Shown: one piece after another, positions 27,669 to 40,828 of the stretch
Position numbering within the stretch: the stretch's first letter is position 1
How the letters are laid out: every line of letters starts with the position of its first letter
From: Leifsonia aquatica H1aii
GTDB taxonomy: Bacteria; Actinomycetota; Actinomycetes; Actinomycetales; Microbacteriaceae
Length of the DNA stretch: 64,000 nucleotides
Assembly (NCBI RefSeq): GCF_000633535.1
Contig: NZ_AYMR01000027.1
Coordinates: 1-64,000, forward strand
Direction of reading: 5' to 3'
Position numbers and translations under genes: made by a program
Notes under the pieces: generated by a model
Told to the model about the DNA's origin: nothing
The model's database searches: none
What the model saw: only the letters and a program-made list of their open reading frames with translations

Positions 27669-29002
27669 TGGAGCTCGCGATCGCGATCACGAGCACCGTC
27701 TCCGCGGTGGTCATCAGCCTGTCGCTGGTGTACTTCCTCGGCGCGATGGGAGCCGGCCTCCACGAGATCAAGAAGGCGAAGGCGTGGCTCGGCGTTCAAG
27801 GCGCCACCCGGTACGAGGACCCCTACCTCGACTCCCCGGACTCGTTCGACATCTACTTCCTGGTGCCGTGCCTCAACGAGGAGGCGGTGATCGGCCCGAC
27901 GGCGAAGGCCCTGGCCGGCAACGACCGCTCGACGACGATCGTCATCGACGACGCGTCCGAAGACGCGACCGCCGAGATCGCCGCGCGTGAGGGCGGCGCG
28001 AACGTCATCGTCCTCTCCCGCCACCTTCCCAACGCCCGCACGGGCAAGGGCGAGGCGCTGAACGACGCCTACGCGCTCGTCCGCCGCCTCGTGAAGGAAC
28101 GTGGGCAGGACCCGGAGCGCGTGCTCATCTGCGTCATGGACGCGGACGGCCGGCTCTCCGACGGTGCGCTCTCGCACGTCCTGCCGCTGTTCGAGAACCC
28201 GAAGGTCGGTGGTGCGCAGCTGGCCGTCCGGATCCGGAACCGGGAGAAGAACTTCCTGACCCGGTTCCAGGACTTCCAGTTCTGGGCGATGTCGGCGATC
28301 ACCCAGTTCGGTCGGCGCAAGACCGGGACGGTGAGCCTGGGCGGCAACGGCCAGTTCACCAGGATGTCGGCCCTGGAACAGCTCGACGGCATGCCCTGGT
28401 CCGCGTCACTGACCGAGGACCTGGACCTGGCGCTCTCCCTCTTGACGAAGGGCTGGACGCTCGAGACGACCCCGTTCGCCTCGGTGGACCAGCAGGGCGT
28501 CGAGTCGCTCCGGCGCTTGATCGTCCAGCGCCGCCGGTGGTACCAGGGGCACATGACCGCGGGGTCGCGCATCGTCGGCGTCTGGCGCAATCCGTCGCTG
28601 AACAATGCGAAGGCGCTGGAGGTGTCCGCCTACCTCGCCGTTCCGTGGCTGTTCGACCTGCCGTGGTCGATCCTGTTCCACTGGACCCTGTTCCTGACGA
28701 TCGTCCGGGCCCCCGACATGTTCTCGTTCGTCAACAGCTCGGTCATGCTGCTTCTGGCGTTGATGCTCTGGTACCTGATCACGTTCGCACCGGCCATCTT
28801 CACGACGATCGTCTATCTGCGACGCGATCAGCGGATCAGTCTCGGCTGGGCGATCGCGATGGGCCATGCGTTCGTCGTGATGAACTACCTCTCCTTCATC
28901 TGCGCCTGGGGCGCGCTCTACCGGATGATCCGCGGGCGCACGGGGTGGGACAAGACCAAGCGCATCGTCGAATCGACGCCCGACCTCGCCCCGGCGGCGT
29001 GA
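27668..29002 (+). CDS. Membrane family-2 glycosyltransferase, BcsA-like polysaccharide synthase
   Basis: A 444-residue processive-type GT2. An N-terminal membrane anchor (about residues 5-30) precedes a catalytic domain with DDAS, the metal-binding DADG, TEDLD as catalytic base and QRRRWYQG, then about four C-terminal helices (300-425). These motifs match cellulose/hyaluronan/poly-GlcNAc synthases. It sits between the exosortase and its presumed target, so it may make the glycan, or the lipid-linked sugar, used in anchoring. Confidence 0.82.
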   Translation: MELAIAITSTVSAVVISLSLVYFLGAMGAGLHEIKKAKAWLGVQGATRYEDPYLDSPDSFDIYFLVPCLNEEAVIGPTAKALAGNDRSTTIVIDDASEDATAEIAAREGGANVIVLSRHLPNARTGKGEALNDAYALVRRLVKERGQDPERVLICVMDADGRLSDGALSHVLPLFENPKVGGAQLAVRIRNREKNFLTRFQDFQFWAMSAITQFGRRKTGTVSLGGNGQFTRMSALEQLDGMPWSASLTEDLDLALSLLTKGWTLETTPFASVDQQGVESLRRLIVQRRRWYQGHMTAGSRIVGVWRNPSLNNAKALEVSAYLAVPWLFDLPWSILFHWTLFLTIVRAPDMFSFVNSSVMLLLALMLWYLITFAPAIFTTIVYLRRDQRISLGWAIAMGHAFVVMNYLSFICAWGALYRMIRGRTGWDKTKRIVESTPDLAPAA

Positions 29003-29003
29003 G

Positions 29004-30616
<1,613 letters not shown>

Positions 30617-30735
30617 CTAGCCCGCACTCCGCCGCTCGAGAGGGGCGGATCCCGGCGATAAGCCCGGCGAGGAGCGGCCCGTCGGTCGCACGCCCGCCTC
30701 CGCCACACGGCGCCCGCGACCGGGCGGCGCGGTGA

Positions 30736-32903
<2,168 letters not shown>

Positions 32904-32911
32904 CGTCGGTC

Positions 32912-32960
32912 GCCTCCCCCTCCCCTCCGCCTCCTCCTGTCCCCTCCGCCTCCTCCCTCG
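32912..32960 (+). repeat. Polypyrimidine tract with direct repeat
   Basis: A nearly pure C/T stretch in the 198-bp convergent gap before the polysaccharide cluster. CCCCTCCGCCTCCTCC occurs twice about 20 bases apart. No gene or hairpin is seen here. Confidence 0.5.
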
Positions 32961-33101
32961 GCTACCCGCACCGCCGCTCGGGTGGATCCGGAGTTCTCGG
33001 GCGACACGCCGCTCAGTTCGCCGTCGCAACGGTGAATCCCGGGGATCGAGACGAGATCTCCGGAATTGCTCGCGTGGCCAGCGGGGGTCGGGACGGGGCG
33101 G

Positions 33102-33950
33102 TCAGCGGGTGGGGGCGGGAGTGCGCGTGCTGGGGTCGCGCGACCACTGGGTGGCGTCGGTGCGGCGCGACCGCACACGTGAGATCTGGGTGAGCGCGGC
33201 GTAGCAGAAGGCGTCGACGGCCGACCGAGGCCCTTTGGCGCTGTGCAGGATGGCCTGGGCGCGCTGGGCGGACTGCTCGCTCAGGGAGACGCCCAGGTCG
33301 AGCTGGCCGCGACGGTGGCGCGTGATCACGGCCAGCAGCGCCTTCGTCGTGCGGGGGACGCGGACGAGCATGGGCGGGGTGTCGAGCACGGCCTTCTCCT
33401 CGTCGGCGAACAGCTGGTGGATCCAGGAGTCGTCGTTCACGATGTCCGGGAAGCGCTCGAAACGGGCGTGCCCGGCCTCGGAGAGGGCGTAGCCGCCGGC
33501 GCCCCAGAGGCGCACGCCGGTCTCGGGGATGCGCGCGCGGGCGCGATAGTAGGCGCGGACGGGGAAGGTCGCGTCGTGCACGTCCTCCACGGACGCGGGC
33601 CGGGCGGCCAGCGGTCCGCCGTCGATCGAGAGCTCGTGGAGTACGGCGGCGACGGCCTCCGGCTCGATCTGGATGTCCGCGTCGAGGTAGAGCCGCGGCC
33701 AGCGTCCGGTCGCGCGGTCGCCGACGTTCATCGCCGCAACCTTCGATGCGGTCTCGATCTCGAGCACGGTGACGCCGGGATAGCGCCGGGCGATGTCGGC
33801 GGTGGAGTCGGAGCAGCCGTTGCACACGACGAGCACGTCCACCGTGCCGCTCGCGGCCACCGGCCGCAGCTTCTCGAGGGTGCGTGCGATCACCGCCTCC
33901 TCGTCGTGCGCCGGGACGATGACCGCCCCGCTCACCGTGCGGATGTCCAC
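33102..33950 (-). CDS. Family-2 glycosyltransferase
   Basis: A 282-residue cytosolic GT2 with an N-terminal nucleotide-sugar domain: VIVPAHDEEAVIARTL, VVCNGCSDSTAD and the metal motif DADI (residues about 110). No membrane helix is seen. GTG 33950 is preceded by GGAAGGGG; an in-frame ATG at 33992 adds 14 basic residues and has no ribosome site. It is divergent from the large surface-protein gene and appears to share its palindromic promoter site. It probably adds one sugar to the cluster's repeat unit. Confidence 0.82.
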   Translation of the reverse strand: MDIRTVSGAVIVPAHDEEAVIARTLEKLRPVAASGTVDVLVVCNGCSDSTADIARRYPGVTVLEIETASKVAAMNVGDRATGRWPRLYLDADIQIEPEAVAAVLHELSIDGGPLAARPASVEDVHDATFPVRAYYRARARIPETGVRLWGAGGYALSEAGHARFERFPDIVNDDSWIHQLFADEEKAVLDTPPMLVRVPRTTKALLAVITRHRRGQLDLGVSLSEQSAQRAQAILHSAKGPRSAVDAFCYAALTQISRVRSRRTDATQWSRDPSTRTPAPTR

Positions 33951-34024
33951 GGTTCCCCTTCCGTGCCTGGCTTTCAGAGACCGACCGACCATCCAAGAGT
34001 CGAGGATTAGTCAGTTATGCTGTC

Positions 34025-34030
34025 ATCGTA
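34025..34030 (-). promoter_or_regulatory. -10 of the divergent glycosyltransferase promoter
   Basis: Read on the minus strand this is TACGAT, a good TANNNT. It begins 37-38 bases from the first C of the palindrome at 34055-34068, the same spacing as on the plus strand. The leader to GTG 33950 is about 70 bases. Confidence 0.6.
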
Positions 34031-34054
34031 CCGCGTCGGGATGTTCCCGATCGT

Positions 34055-34068
34055 CCCCCGTTGGGGGG
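34055..34068. promoter_or_regulatory. CCCC-N-GGGG box, bidirectional copy
   Basis: CCCCCGTTGGGGGG. The plus-strand -10-like CAATCT (34093-34098) and the minus-strand TACGAT (34030-34025) both begin 37-38 bases from the palindrome's first base. The position (about -49 to -36) is that of an activator overlapping the -35 region. See the matching boxes at 42070, 45392, 51834, 53156, 60339 and 63671. Confidence 0.75.
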
Positions 34069-34092
34069 TGCGCAGTCCCGGCGAAAATGTGA

Positions 34093-34098
34093 CAATCT
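34093..34098 (+). promoter_or_regulatory. -10-like element of the DUF4082 surface-protein gene
   Basis: CAATCT, followed after 7 bases by GTG 34106, implying a leaderless message. TCTCACATGTGAG, a dyad, overlaps this point. Confidence 0.5.
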
Positions 34099-34105
34099 CT
34101 CACAT

Positions 34106-37100
34106 GTGAGTAAAGCTCAGTCTATGTGGTTGCGCGACACGCGCTCGGGACGGCGTCCCTCGCCGCTCAGCGTCGCGGCGGCAGCGATGGTGGTCGTGCT
34201 CGTGGCCTGGATCGCGATCGCCGCCGGGCAAGCCGCCCGGGCCGCGAACGGCTGCGGCACCGCAGCGAACCCCATCGTCTGCGAGAACGCCCTCGCCGGC
34301 ACCGACCCCTCGGTCTGGGACATCAGCGGTGCGGGCGACCCCAGTATCCAGGGCTTCTCCACCGACATCAGCGTGAACGTGGGCGGCACCATCGGCTTCA
34401 AGATCGACACGAACGCCCGCGCGTACAGCATCCAGATCTTCCGCACCGGGTATTACCAGGGGCTCGGCGCCCGCAAGATCGCCGATGTCACACCGTCGGC
34501 GACGCTCCCGCAGACCCAGCCCCAGTGCGTCACCGACGCGACGACGGAGCTCTACGACTGCGGGAACTGGGCCCAGTCGGCCTCCTGGACGGTACCGACG
34601 GATGTGGTCTCGGGTGTGTACATCGCCCTGCTGACCCGCAGCGACACCGGGGGCAAGAGCCAGATCACCTTCATCGTGCGCAACGACGCCTCGACGGCGC
34701 CGGTGCTCTTCCAGACCTCCGACCCCACCTGGCAGGCCTACAACACCTACGGCGGGTCCGACTTCTACCAGGGCGCCGCGAACGGGCGCGCCTACAAGAT
34801 CAGCTACAACCGCCCGGTGGTCACCCGCGGCGACAACAGCGGACGCGACTTCTACTTCGCCAACGAGTATCCGGAGGTCCGGTTCCTCGAGAAGAACGGC
34901 TACAACGTCGCGTACATGGCCGGGGTCGACACGGACCGCTACGGCTCGCTGCTGAAGAACCACAAGGTCTTCCTCTCCGTCGGCCACGACGAGTACTGGT
35001 CCGCGAACCAGCGCGCCAACGTCCTCGCGGCGCGCGATGCGGGCGTCAACCTGCAGTTCCTCTCCGGCAACGAGATGTACTGGCACACCCGGTACGAGAA
35101 CTCCGTCGCCGGCACCCCCACCGCCTATCGGACGCTGGTGTCGTACAAGGAGACCTGGGCCGACGCCAAGATCGACCCGACGCCGGAGTGGACCGGCACC
35201 TGGAGGGACCCGCGGTTCGCCTCCCAGGCCAACGGGGCGGGGATTCCCGAGAACGCGCTGACCGGCACGCAGTACATGTCCAACTTCAGCGACCTCGCGA
35301 TCACCGTCACCGCGGCTCAGGGAAAGACCCGGCTCTGGCGCAACACCGGGCTGTCCGGCATGGCGGCCGGCGCGACGACCGCGCTCGCCCCGCACACCAT
35401 CGGCTACGAATCCGACGAGGACGTCGACAACGGCTTCCGGCCGTCCGGACTCGTCCAACTGTCGACGACCACGGGCGCGGTGCCCCAATACCTGCTCGAC
35501 TACGGCAACACCGTGGTGCCCGGAACGACGACGCACCACGTCACCCTCTACCGTGCGGCCAGCGGCGCGCTCGTCTTCTCGGCCGGAACGATCCAGTGGT
35601 CGTGGGGCCTGGACCAAGAGCACGACGGCGACGGCGCCCCCGCGGATGTGCGGATGCAGCAGGCGCAGGTCAACCTCCTGGCCGACATGAGCGCCCAGCC
35701 GGGCACCCTGATGAGCGGCCTCGTCGCCGCGACCAAGTCGACCGACACCACCCCGCCGACCGTGACCGTCTCGACCCCGGCCGCCGGGGCCTCCATCGCC
35801 AACGGCGCGAGCGTCACGGTCACCGGGACGGCCAGCGACGTGGGCGGGGTCGTCGCGGGCGTCGAGGTCTCGACCGACGGCGGCACGAGCTACCACGCGG
35901 CCACCGGCACGACGAGTTGGACCTACACGTACATCCAGCAGGGATCCGGGTCGCAGCCCATCATGGTCCGGGCGATGGACGACAGCGGCAACTACGCCGC
36001 GACGCCGACCAGCCGCTCTGTGACCGTCACCGGGCCGTACACGGTCTTCGGGACGGCGGCGCCGGCGACCGCGGACGCGGGCGACGCGACCCCGATCGAG
36101 GCCGGTCTGCAGTTCACCCCGAACCAGGACGGCTTCATCTCCGGCGTGCGCTTCTACAAGGCGAGCACGAACACGGGCACCCACACCGGCTCGCTGTGGG
36201 ACGCGAACGGCAACCGGCTGGCGACCGTCAGCTTCCAGAACGAGACGGCGAGCGGATGGCAGACGGCGAACTTCAGCCCGGCCGTCGCCGTCGCCTCCGG
36301 CACCAAGTACGTGGTGTCGTACACCGCGCCGAGCAGCCATTATTCGGCCACGAACGAGTCCTTCTACTACCGGGGGATCACGGCAGGTCCGCTGACCGTC
36401 GCGGGAGGATTCGGGGCCGCCGGCGCGGGTGTCTACTCGACCGCGCCCGGCCAGTTCCCGACGTCGAGCTATGACTCCGCCAACTACTGGGTGGACGCGA
36501 TCTTCACCACCACCGACAGCTCCCCGCTGACGGCGTCGGGTCAGTTCCCGCTGCCGGGCTCCTCCAGCGTTCCCACGGCGTCCACCATCGGCGCTGTCTT
36601 CTCGAAGCCGGTCACCGCCTCCACGATCGCCTTCACGGTCAAGGACCAGCTCGGCAACCCCGTCGCCGGTACGGTGTCGTACGCCTCGGCGACGCGCACC
36701 GCGACCTTCACGCCGTCCGCAGCGCTGAACGGCTTCGTGCAGTACTCCGTGACCCTCACCGCGAAGGACACCGGAGGGACGACCCTCTCCAGCGGAGGGA
36801 CCTGGAGCTTCACCACCGTCAAGCCGGACCCGGCGCCCGGGACCTGCCCGTGCGGTCTGTTCACCGACTCGACGACGCCGAGCATCCTGCAGTTCTCCGA
36901 CAGCCCGGTGACCCTCGGCGTGAAGTTCCAGAGCTCCGTCGCCGGCACCATCTCCGGCGTCAAGTTCTACAAGAGCGCGGGCAACACCGGCACGCACACC
37001 GGCTTCCTCTACACGGCGACCGGAGGGCTGCTGGCGAGCGCGACCTTCAGCGGCGAGTCGACCTCCGGCTGGCAGACCGTGACGTTCTCGAGCCCGGTCG

Positions 37101-38689
37101 CCATCTCCGCCGGCACGACCTACGTCGCCGCCTACAGCTCGCCGACCGGCACCTACTCGGTGACACCGGGCGACTTCAGCGGCTCCGGCATCTCGCGCAG
37201 CCCGCTCAGCGCGGGGACGAACGCCGGTGCATACACCTACCCCACCGGGTTCCCGGCGAGCAGTTCCACCTCGAACTACCTGGTCGACGTCGTGTTCAAC
37301 AAGCAGGCACCGTCGATCGCGGTGAGCTCGCAGACGCCGGCCGGCGGCGCGACGGAGGTGGCGACGAACACCCCGATCTCGATCACGTTCACGGCGCCGA
37401 TCACGAACACCGCCGGCTACAGCGTGACCAGCGGATCCACCGCCATCGCGGGCGCGACGAGCCTGTCGGCCGACGCGAAGACCCTCACCTTCACGCCGTC
37501 CGCCGCGCTCCCCGCCGGAGCGACGATCGCGGTGAGCGTCTCCGGTGTCGTCTCGACAGACGGGGCGACCCTGCCCACCCAGAACTGGTCCTTCGCCACC
37601 GCATCCGCGGCCCAGCCTACGACCTACTCGTTCTTCGGCAGCAGCACCCCGGCGACCGCCGCGGCGACCGACGACTCCTCCGCCGTGGAGCTCGGGATGT
37701 CGTTCTCCAGCTCGCAGGCGGGGACCGTGACGGCCATCCGCTTCTACAAGGGGGCGACGAACACCGGTACGCATACCGGGTCGATCTGGGACGCGAGCGG
37801 CAACCGCCTCGCCACCGTCACCTTCACCGGCGAGACGGCGAGCGGCTGGCAGACGGCGCAGCTGAGCACCCCGCTGGCGCTCACGGCCGGGACCACCTAC
37901 GTCGTCTCCTACCTCGCGCCCAAGGGCAACTACTCGTATACCACCAACGACTTCGCCACGGCGAAGACGGCGGGTCCGCTGACAGCGGGCACCACCGCGA
38001 ACGGCCGGTACTTCTACGGCTCGGCGGGAGGCTTCCCGACCTACACCTACAACGCCACGAACTACTTCGTCGACGTGGTGTTCGCCCCGGCCTCCGGCGG
38101 CACGAGCGGCTCCGGCGGCTCGACCGGCACCACCGGCGGGTCCACCGGCACGACGGGCGGGTCCACCGGGAGCGGATCGGGCACAGGGAGCGGCACCGGC
38201 ACGGGCGGCACGACGACGCCGGCCTCGACGACCCTCTTCTCCGACGCCTCGGTGCCGGCCTCGACCACGTGGCCGGACGGCAGCCCCGTCCAGCTCGGCG
38301 TGCGCTTCAGCTCGTCGACGGCCGGGACGATCTCCGGCATCCGCTTCTACAAGGGTGCAGGGGACACCGGAACGCACACGGCCACGCTGTGGAGCGCGAC
38401 GGGTCAGGTGCTCGCGACCGCCGCCTACACGGCGGAGACCGCGAGCGGCTGGCAGGAGGTGACGTTCGCGACCCCGGTCACCATCCAGGCCGGTGTCGAG
38501 TACCGCGCCTCGTATCACACCACGGCGTCCACCTACGCCGTGACCGTCGGCGGGCTCGCGTCGACGGTCACGAGCGGGGCGCTGACGATCCCGGCGAACG
38601 GCGGCGCGTACTCGTACTCGACCGGCTTCCCGGATCAGGTGGTCGCCCACAACTACTGGGTCGACATCCGCTTCACCCCGTCGTCCTGA
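34106..38689 (+). CDS. Large secreted DUF4082-repeat protein
   Basis: About 1,527 residues. A signal peptide or anchor (about 25-50) precedes an N,N-dimethylformamidase-beta/LmbE-associated domain (about 60-545, with VGHDEYWS, GNEMYWHTR). Then come a bacterial Ig domain (about 550-640) and four DUF4082 modules (about 644-803, 910-1066, 1171-1328 and 1374-1527), separated by two Big_5-type Ig domains and a Gly/Ser/Thr linker (about 1330-1370). No sorting signal is present. GTG 34106 fits a leaderless start; ATG 34124 is the alternative. It may bind or process the cluster's polysaccharide outside the cell. Confidence 0.8.
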   Translation: MSKAQSMWLRDTRSGRRPSPLSVAAAAMVVVLVAWIAIAAGQAARAANGCGTAANPIVCENALAGTDPSVWDISGAGDPSIQGFSTDISVNVGGTIGFKIDTNARAYSIQIFRTGYYQGLGARKIADVTPSATLPQTQPQCVTDATTELYDCGNWAQSASWTVPTDVVSGVYIALLTRSDTGGKSQITFIVRNDASTAPVLFQTSDPTWQAYNTYGGSDFYQGAANGRAYKISYNRPVVTRGDNSGRDFYFANEYPEVRFLEKNGYNVAYMAGVDTDRYGSLLKNHKVFLSVGHDEYWSANQRANVLAARDAGVNLQFLSGNEMYWHTRYENSVAGTPTAYRTLVSYKETWADAKIDPTPEWTGTWRDPRFASQANGAGIPENALTGTQYMSNFSDLAITVTAAQGKTRLWRNTGLSGMAAGATTALAPHTIGYESDEDVDNGFRPSGLVQLSTTTGAVPQYLLDYGNTVVPGTTTHHVTLYRAASGALVFSAGTIQWSWGLDQEHDGDGAPADVRMQQAQVNLLADMSAQPGTLMSGLVAATKSTDTTPPTVTVSTPAAGASIANGASVTVTGTASDVGGVVAGVEVSTDGGTSYHAATGTTSWTYTYIQQGSGSQPIMVRAMDDSGNYAATPTSRSVTVTGPYTVFGTAAPATADAGDATPIEAGLQFTPNQDGFISGVRFYKASTNTGTHTGSLWDANGNRLATVSFQNETASGWQTANFSPAVAVASGTKYVVSYTAPSSHYSATNESFYYRGITAGPLTVAGGFGAAGAGVYSTAPGQFPTSSYDSANYWVDAIFTTTDSSPLTASGQFPLPGSSSVPTASTIGAVFSKPVTASTIAFTVKDQLGNPVAGTVSYASATRTATFTPSAALNGFVQYSVTLTAKDTGGTTLSSGGTWSFTTVKPDPAPGTCPCGLFTDSTTPSILQFSDSPVTLGVKFQSSVAGTISGVKFYKSAGNTGTHTGFLYTATGGLLASATFSGESTSGWQTVTFSSPVAISAGTTYVAAYSSPTGTYSVTPGDFSGSGISRSPLSAGTNAGAYTYPTGFPASSSTSNYLVDVVFNKQAPSIAVSSQTPAGGATEVATNTPISITFTAPITNTAGYSVTSGSTAIAGATSLSADAKTLTFTPSAALPAGATIAVSVSGVVSTDGATLPTQNWSFATASAAQPTTYSFFGSSTPATAAATDDSSAVELGMSFSSSQAGTVTAIRFYKGATNTGTHTGSIWDASGNRLATVTFTGETASGWQTAQLSTPLALTAGTTYVVSYLAPKGNYSYTTNDFATAKTAGPLTAGTTANGRYFYGSAGGFPTYTYNATNYFVDVVFAPASGGTSGSGGSTGTTGGSTGTTGGSTGSGSGTGSGTGTGGTTTPASTTLFSDASVPASTTWPDGSPVQLGVRFSSSTAGTISGIRFYKGAGDTGTHTATLWSATGQVLATAAYTAETASGWQEVTFATPVTIQAGVEYRASYHTTASTYAVTVGGLASTVTSGALTIPANGGAYSYSTGFPDQVVAHNYWVDIRFTPSS

Positions 38690-38756
38690 CGACGGATCCC
38701 GCATCCGGCCGTACCCGAAGCGGCCGGAGCAGACAGAAAGGTGCTGGGGGCACGAC

Positions 38757-39839
38757 ATGACAACACGACTGCGCATCGCCGTCATCGGCGCCGGGTACTG
38801 GGGCCCGAACCTCGCCCGGAACTTCCGCGGCAGCCCGGACTGGGAGCTCGTCACGATCTGCGATCTGGACGCCTCGCGCGCCCGCCGCGTCGCCGACCAG
38901 GTCGGGCTCGACCGTATCGACACCGACCTCGCGACGGTGCTCGCCGATCCGGGTATCGACGCGGTCGCCATCGCGACCCCGGCCCGTACCCACCACGACA
39001 TCGCCCGCGCCGCCCTCGCGGCCGACAAGCACGTGATGGTCGAGAAGCCGCTCGCCGACACCGGCGAGCGCGGACAGGCCATGGTCGCCGCCGCCCGTGA
39101 ACGCGGTCTCGTGCTCATGGCCGACCACACCTACTGCTACACGCCCGCCGTGCTCAAGATGCGCGAGCTGATCCAGGAGGGGACGCTCGGCGAGATCCTG
39201 TACGTCGACTCCACCCGCATCAACCTCGGTCTCGTGCAGCCGGACGTCGACGTGTTCTGGGACCTCGCGCCCCACGACCTCTCCATCATCGACTTCATCC
39301 TCCCGGGCGGCCTGCGGCCCAGCACGGTCTCGGCCCACGGGGCGGACCCGCTCGGCGCGGGCAAGTCGTGCGTCGGCTATCTGATGATGCCGCTCGCCGG
39401 CGGCGCGATCGCCCACGTGCACGTCAACTGGCTCAGCCCGACCAAGATCCGTCAGATGATCGTCGGCGGCACCAAGCGGACCCTGGTCTGGGACGACCTC
39501 AACCCGCAGCAGCGGCTCAGCGTCTACGACCGCGGCGTCGACCTCGACCTGCAGGCGATCGACGGAGCCGAGCGTCGCGACGCGACCGTCTCCTACCGCC
39601 TCGGCGACACCTGGTCGCCGGCGCTCCCCGAACGCGAAGCGCTCGGGGCGATGGCGCAGGAGTTCGCGGACAGCATCCGCGAGGCCCGTGCGCCACGCAC
39701 CGACGGTCGCGCCGGACTCCGCGTGCTCTCGGTGCTCGAGGCCGCGACGCGGAGCCTCGCCGGAGGCGGAGCCGTCACGCCCGTCGACGACCCCATCGAC
39801 CTCGCGACCGAGCTCGAGCTGGCGGGAGGCGCGCGATGA
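38757..39839 (+). CDS. Gfo/Idh/MocA-family sugar-nucleotide dehydrogenase, WlbA/WbpB-like
   Basis: A 360-residue NAD-dependent enzyme. It has the Rossmann GAGYWGPNLARNF, the EKP motif (VEKPLADTG, about residue 97), FWDLAPHDLSIIDF with the catalytic-type His, and HVHVNWLSPTKIR. Closest resemblance is to UDP-N-acetyl-glucosaminuronate 3-dehydrogenases. With the DegT enzyme at 45535 and the acetyltransferase at 62262 it could form the oxidation/transamination/acetylation route to a 2,3-diacetamido-uronic acid. It overlaps the epimerase gene by four bases. Confidence 0.82.
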   Translation: MTTRLRIAVIGAGYWGPNLARNFRGSPDWELVTICDLDASRARRVADQVGLDRIDTDLATVLADPGIDAVAIATPARTHHDIARAALAADKHVMVEKPLADTGERGQAMVAAARERGLVLMADHTYCYTPAVLKMRELIQEGTLGEILYVDSTRINLGLVQPDVDVFWDLAPHDLSIIDFILPGGLRPSTVSAHGADPLGAGKSCVGYLMMPLAGGAIAHVHVNWLSPTKIRQMIVGGTKRTLVWDDLNPQQRLSVYDRGVDLDLQAIDGAERRDATVSYRLGDTWSPALPEREALGAMAQEFADSIREARAPRTDGRAGLRVLSVLEAATRSLAGGGAVTPVDDPIDLATELELAGGAR

Positions 39840-40828
39840 CCGCCCTGCAGGGAGCGAACGTGCTCGTCACAGGTGGCGCCGGGACCATCGGCTCCACCAT
39901 CGTCGACCAGCTGCTCGACGCCGGAGCCTCCCACATCGACGTCCTGGACAACCTGGTCCGCGGTCGCGTCGCCAACCTGGAGGGCGCCCTGGCCTCGGGC
40001 CGCGTCACTCTGGTCGAGGGCGATCTGCGCGACCGCGACCTGGTGCACGACGTGACGCGCGGCAAGGACATCGTGTTCCACGAGGCCGCCATCCGCATCA
40101 CGCAGTGCGCGGAGGAGCCGCGTCTGGCGCTGGAGGTGCTCGTCGACGGCTCGTTCAACGTCTACGAGGCCGCCGTCGCCGAGCGCGTCGACAAGCTCAT
40201 CACCGCGTCCAGCGCGTCCGTCTACGGCCTGGCGGAGGAGTTCCCGACCGGGGAGCGCCACCACCATCACAACAACGACACCTTCTACGGCGCCGCGAAG
40301 TCGTTCAACGAGGGGATGCTCCGCAGCTTCCGTGCGATGAACGGTCTCGACTACGTCGCCCTGCGCTACTTCAACGTCTACGGACCGCGGATGGACGTGC
40401 ACGGCCTGTACACCGAGGTCCTGGTGCGCTGGATGGAGCGGATCGCCGACGGCACGCCGCCGCTGATCTTCGGCGACGGGCTGCAGACGATGGACTTCGT
40501 GGTCGCCTCCGACGTGGCGCGCGCGAACATCCTCGCGGCGGCGAGCGACGTCCGCGAGGGCGTCTACAACGTCGCCTCCGGCGTGGAGACCAGCCTGCTC
40601 GGGCTCGCGGAGGCGCTGCTCGCCGCGATGGACTCCGACCTCCCCGTCGAGCACGGCCCCGAGCGCGCCGTCAACGGCGTGACCCGGCGCCTGGCCGACA
40701 CGACCGCCGCCGCCCGCGACCTCGGCTTCACCGCCGAGGTGCCGCTGGAACAGGGGCTGCGCGACCTCGTCGACTGGTGGCGCCCGCTCCGCGACGAGAT
40801 CGCGGCCGGCCGGGAGCTGGTGGCGTGA
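39836..40828 (+). CDS. NAD-dependent sugar-nucleotide epimerase/dehydratase
   Basis: A 330-residue extended SDR. It has TGGAGTIGST (cofactor), the active-site Ser in ITASSASVYG, YxxxK as YGAAKSFNE (about residue 150) and RYFNVYGPRMD. The HHHHNND stretch before the active Tyr is unusual. It acts on UDP- or dTDP-sugars; whether it is a 4-epimerase or 4,6-dehydratase cannot be settled from sequence. It is coupled to the genes on both sides. Confidence 0.82.
   Translation: MTALQGANVLVTGGAGTIGSTIVDQLLDAGASHIDVLDNLVRGRVANLEGALASGRVTLVEGDLRDRDLVHDVTRGKDIVFHEAAIRITQCAEEPRLALEVLVDGSFNVYEAAVAERVDKLITASSASVYGLAEEFPTGERHHHHNNDTFYGAAKSFNEGMLRSFRAMNGLDYVALRYFNVYGPRMDVHGLYTEVLVRWMERIADGTPPLIFGDGLQTMDFVVASDVARANILAAASDVREGVYNVASGVETSLLGLAEALLAAMDSDLPVEHGPERAVNGVTRRLADTTAAARDLGFTAEVPLEQGLRDLVDWWRPLRDEIAAGRELVA

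Noticed and set aside
36037-38689. Repeated DNA in the DUF4082 gene taken as a tandem repeat array
   Set aside because: The repeats are protein modules of about 155 residues interrupted by Ig domains; DNA identity is modest, consistent with old domain duplication.
38705-38727. CCGGCCG/CGGCCGG hairpin as terminator between the DUF4082 gene and the dehydrogenase
   Set aside because: The stem is only 7 bp with a 9-base loop and no U tract, and no new promoter box follows; readthrough within one operon is as likely.
34100-39130. 1,676-codon open frame on the minus strand opposite the DUF4082 gene
   Set aside because: It is the expected antisense shadow of a very GC-rich gene; the translation is low-complexity Arg/Gly/Asp with no domain, and the plus strand has clear domains.
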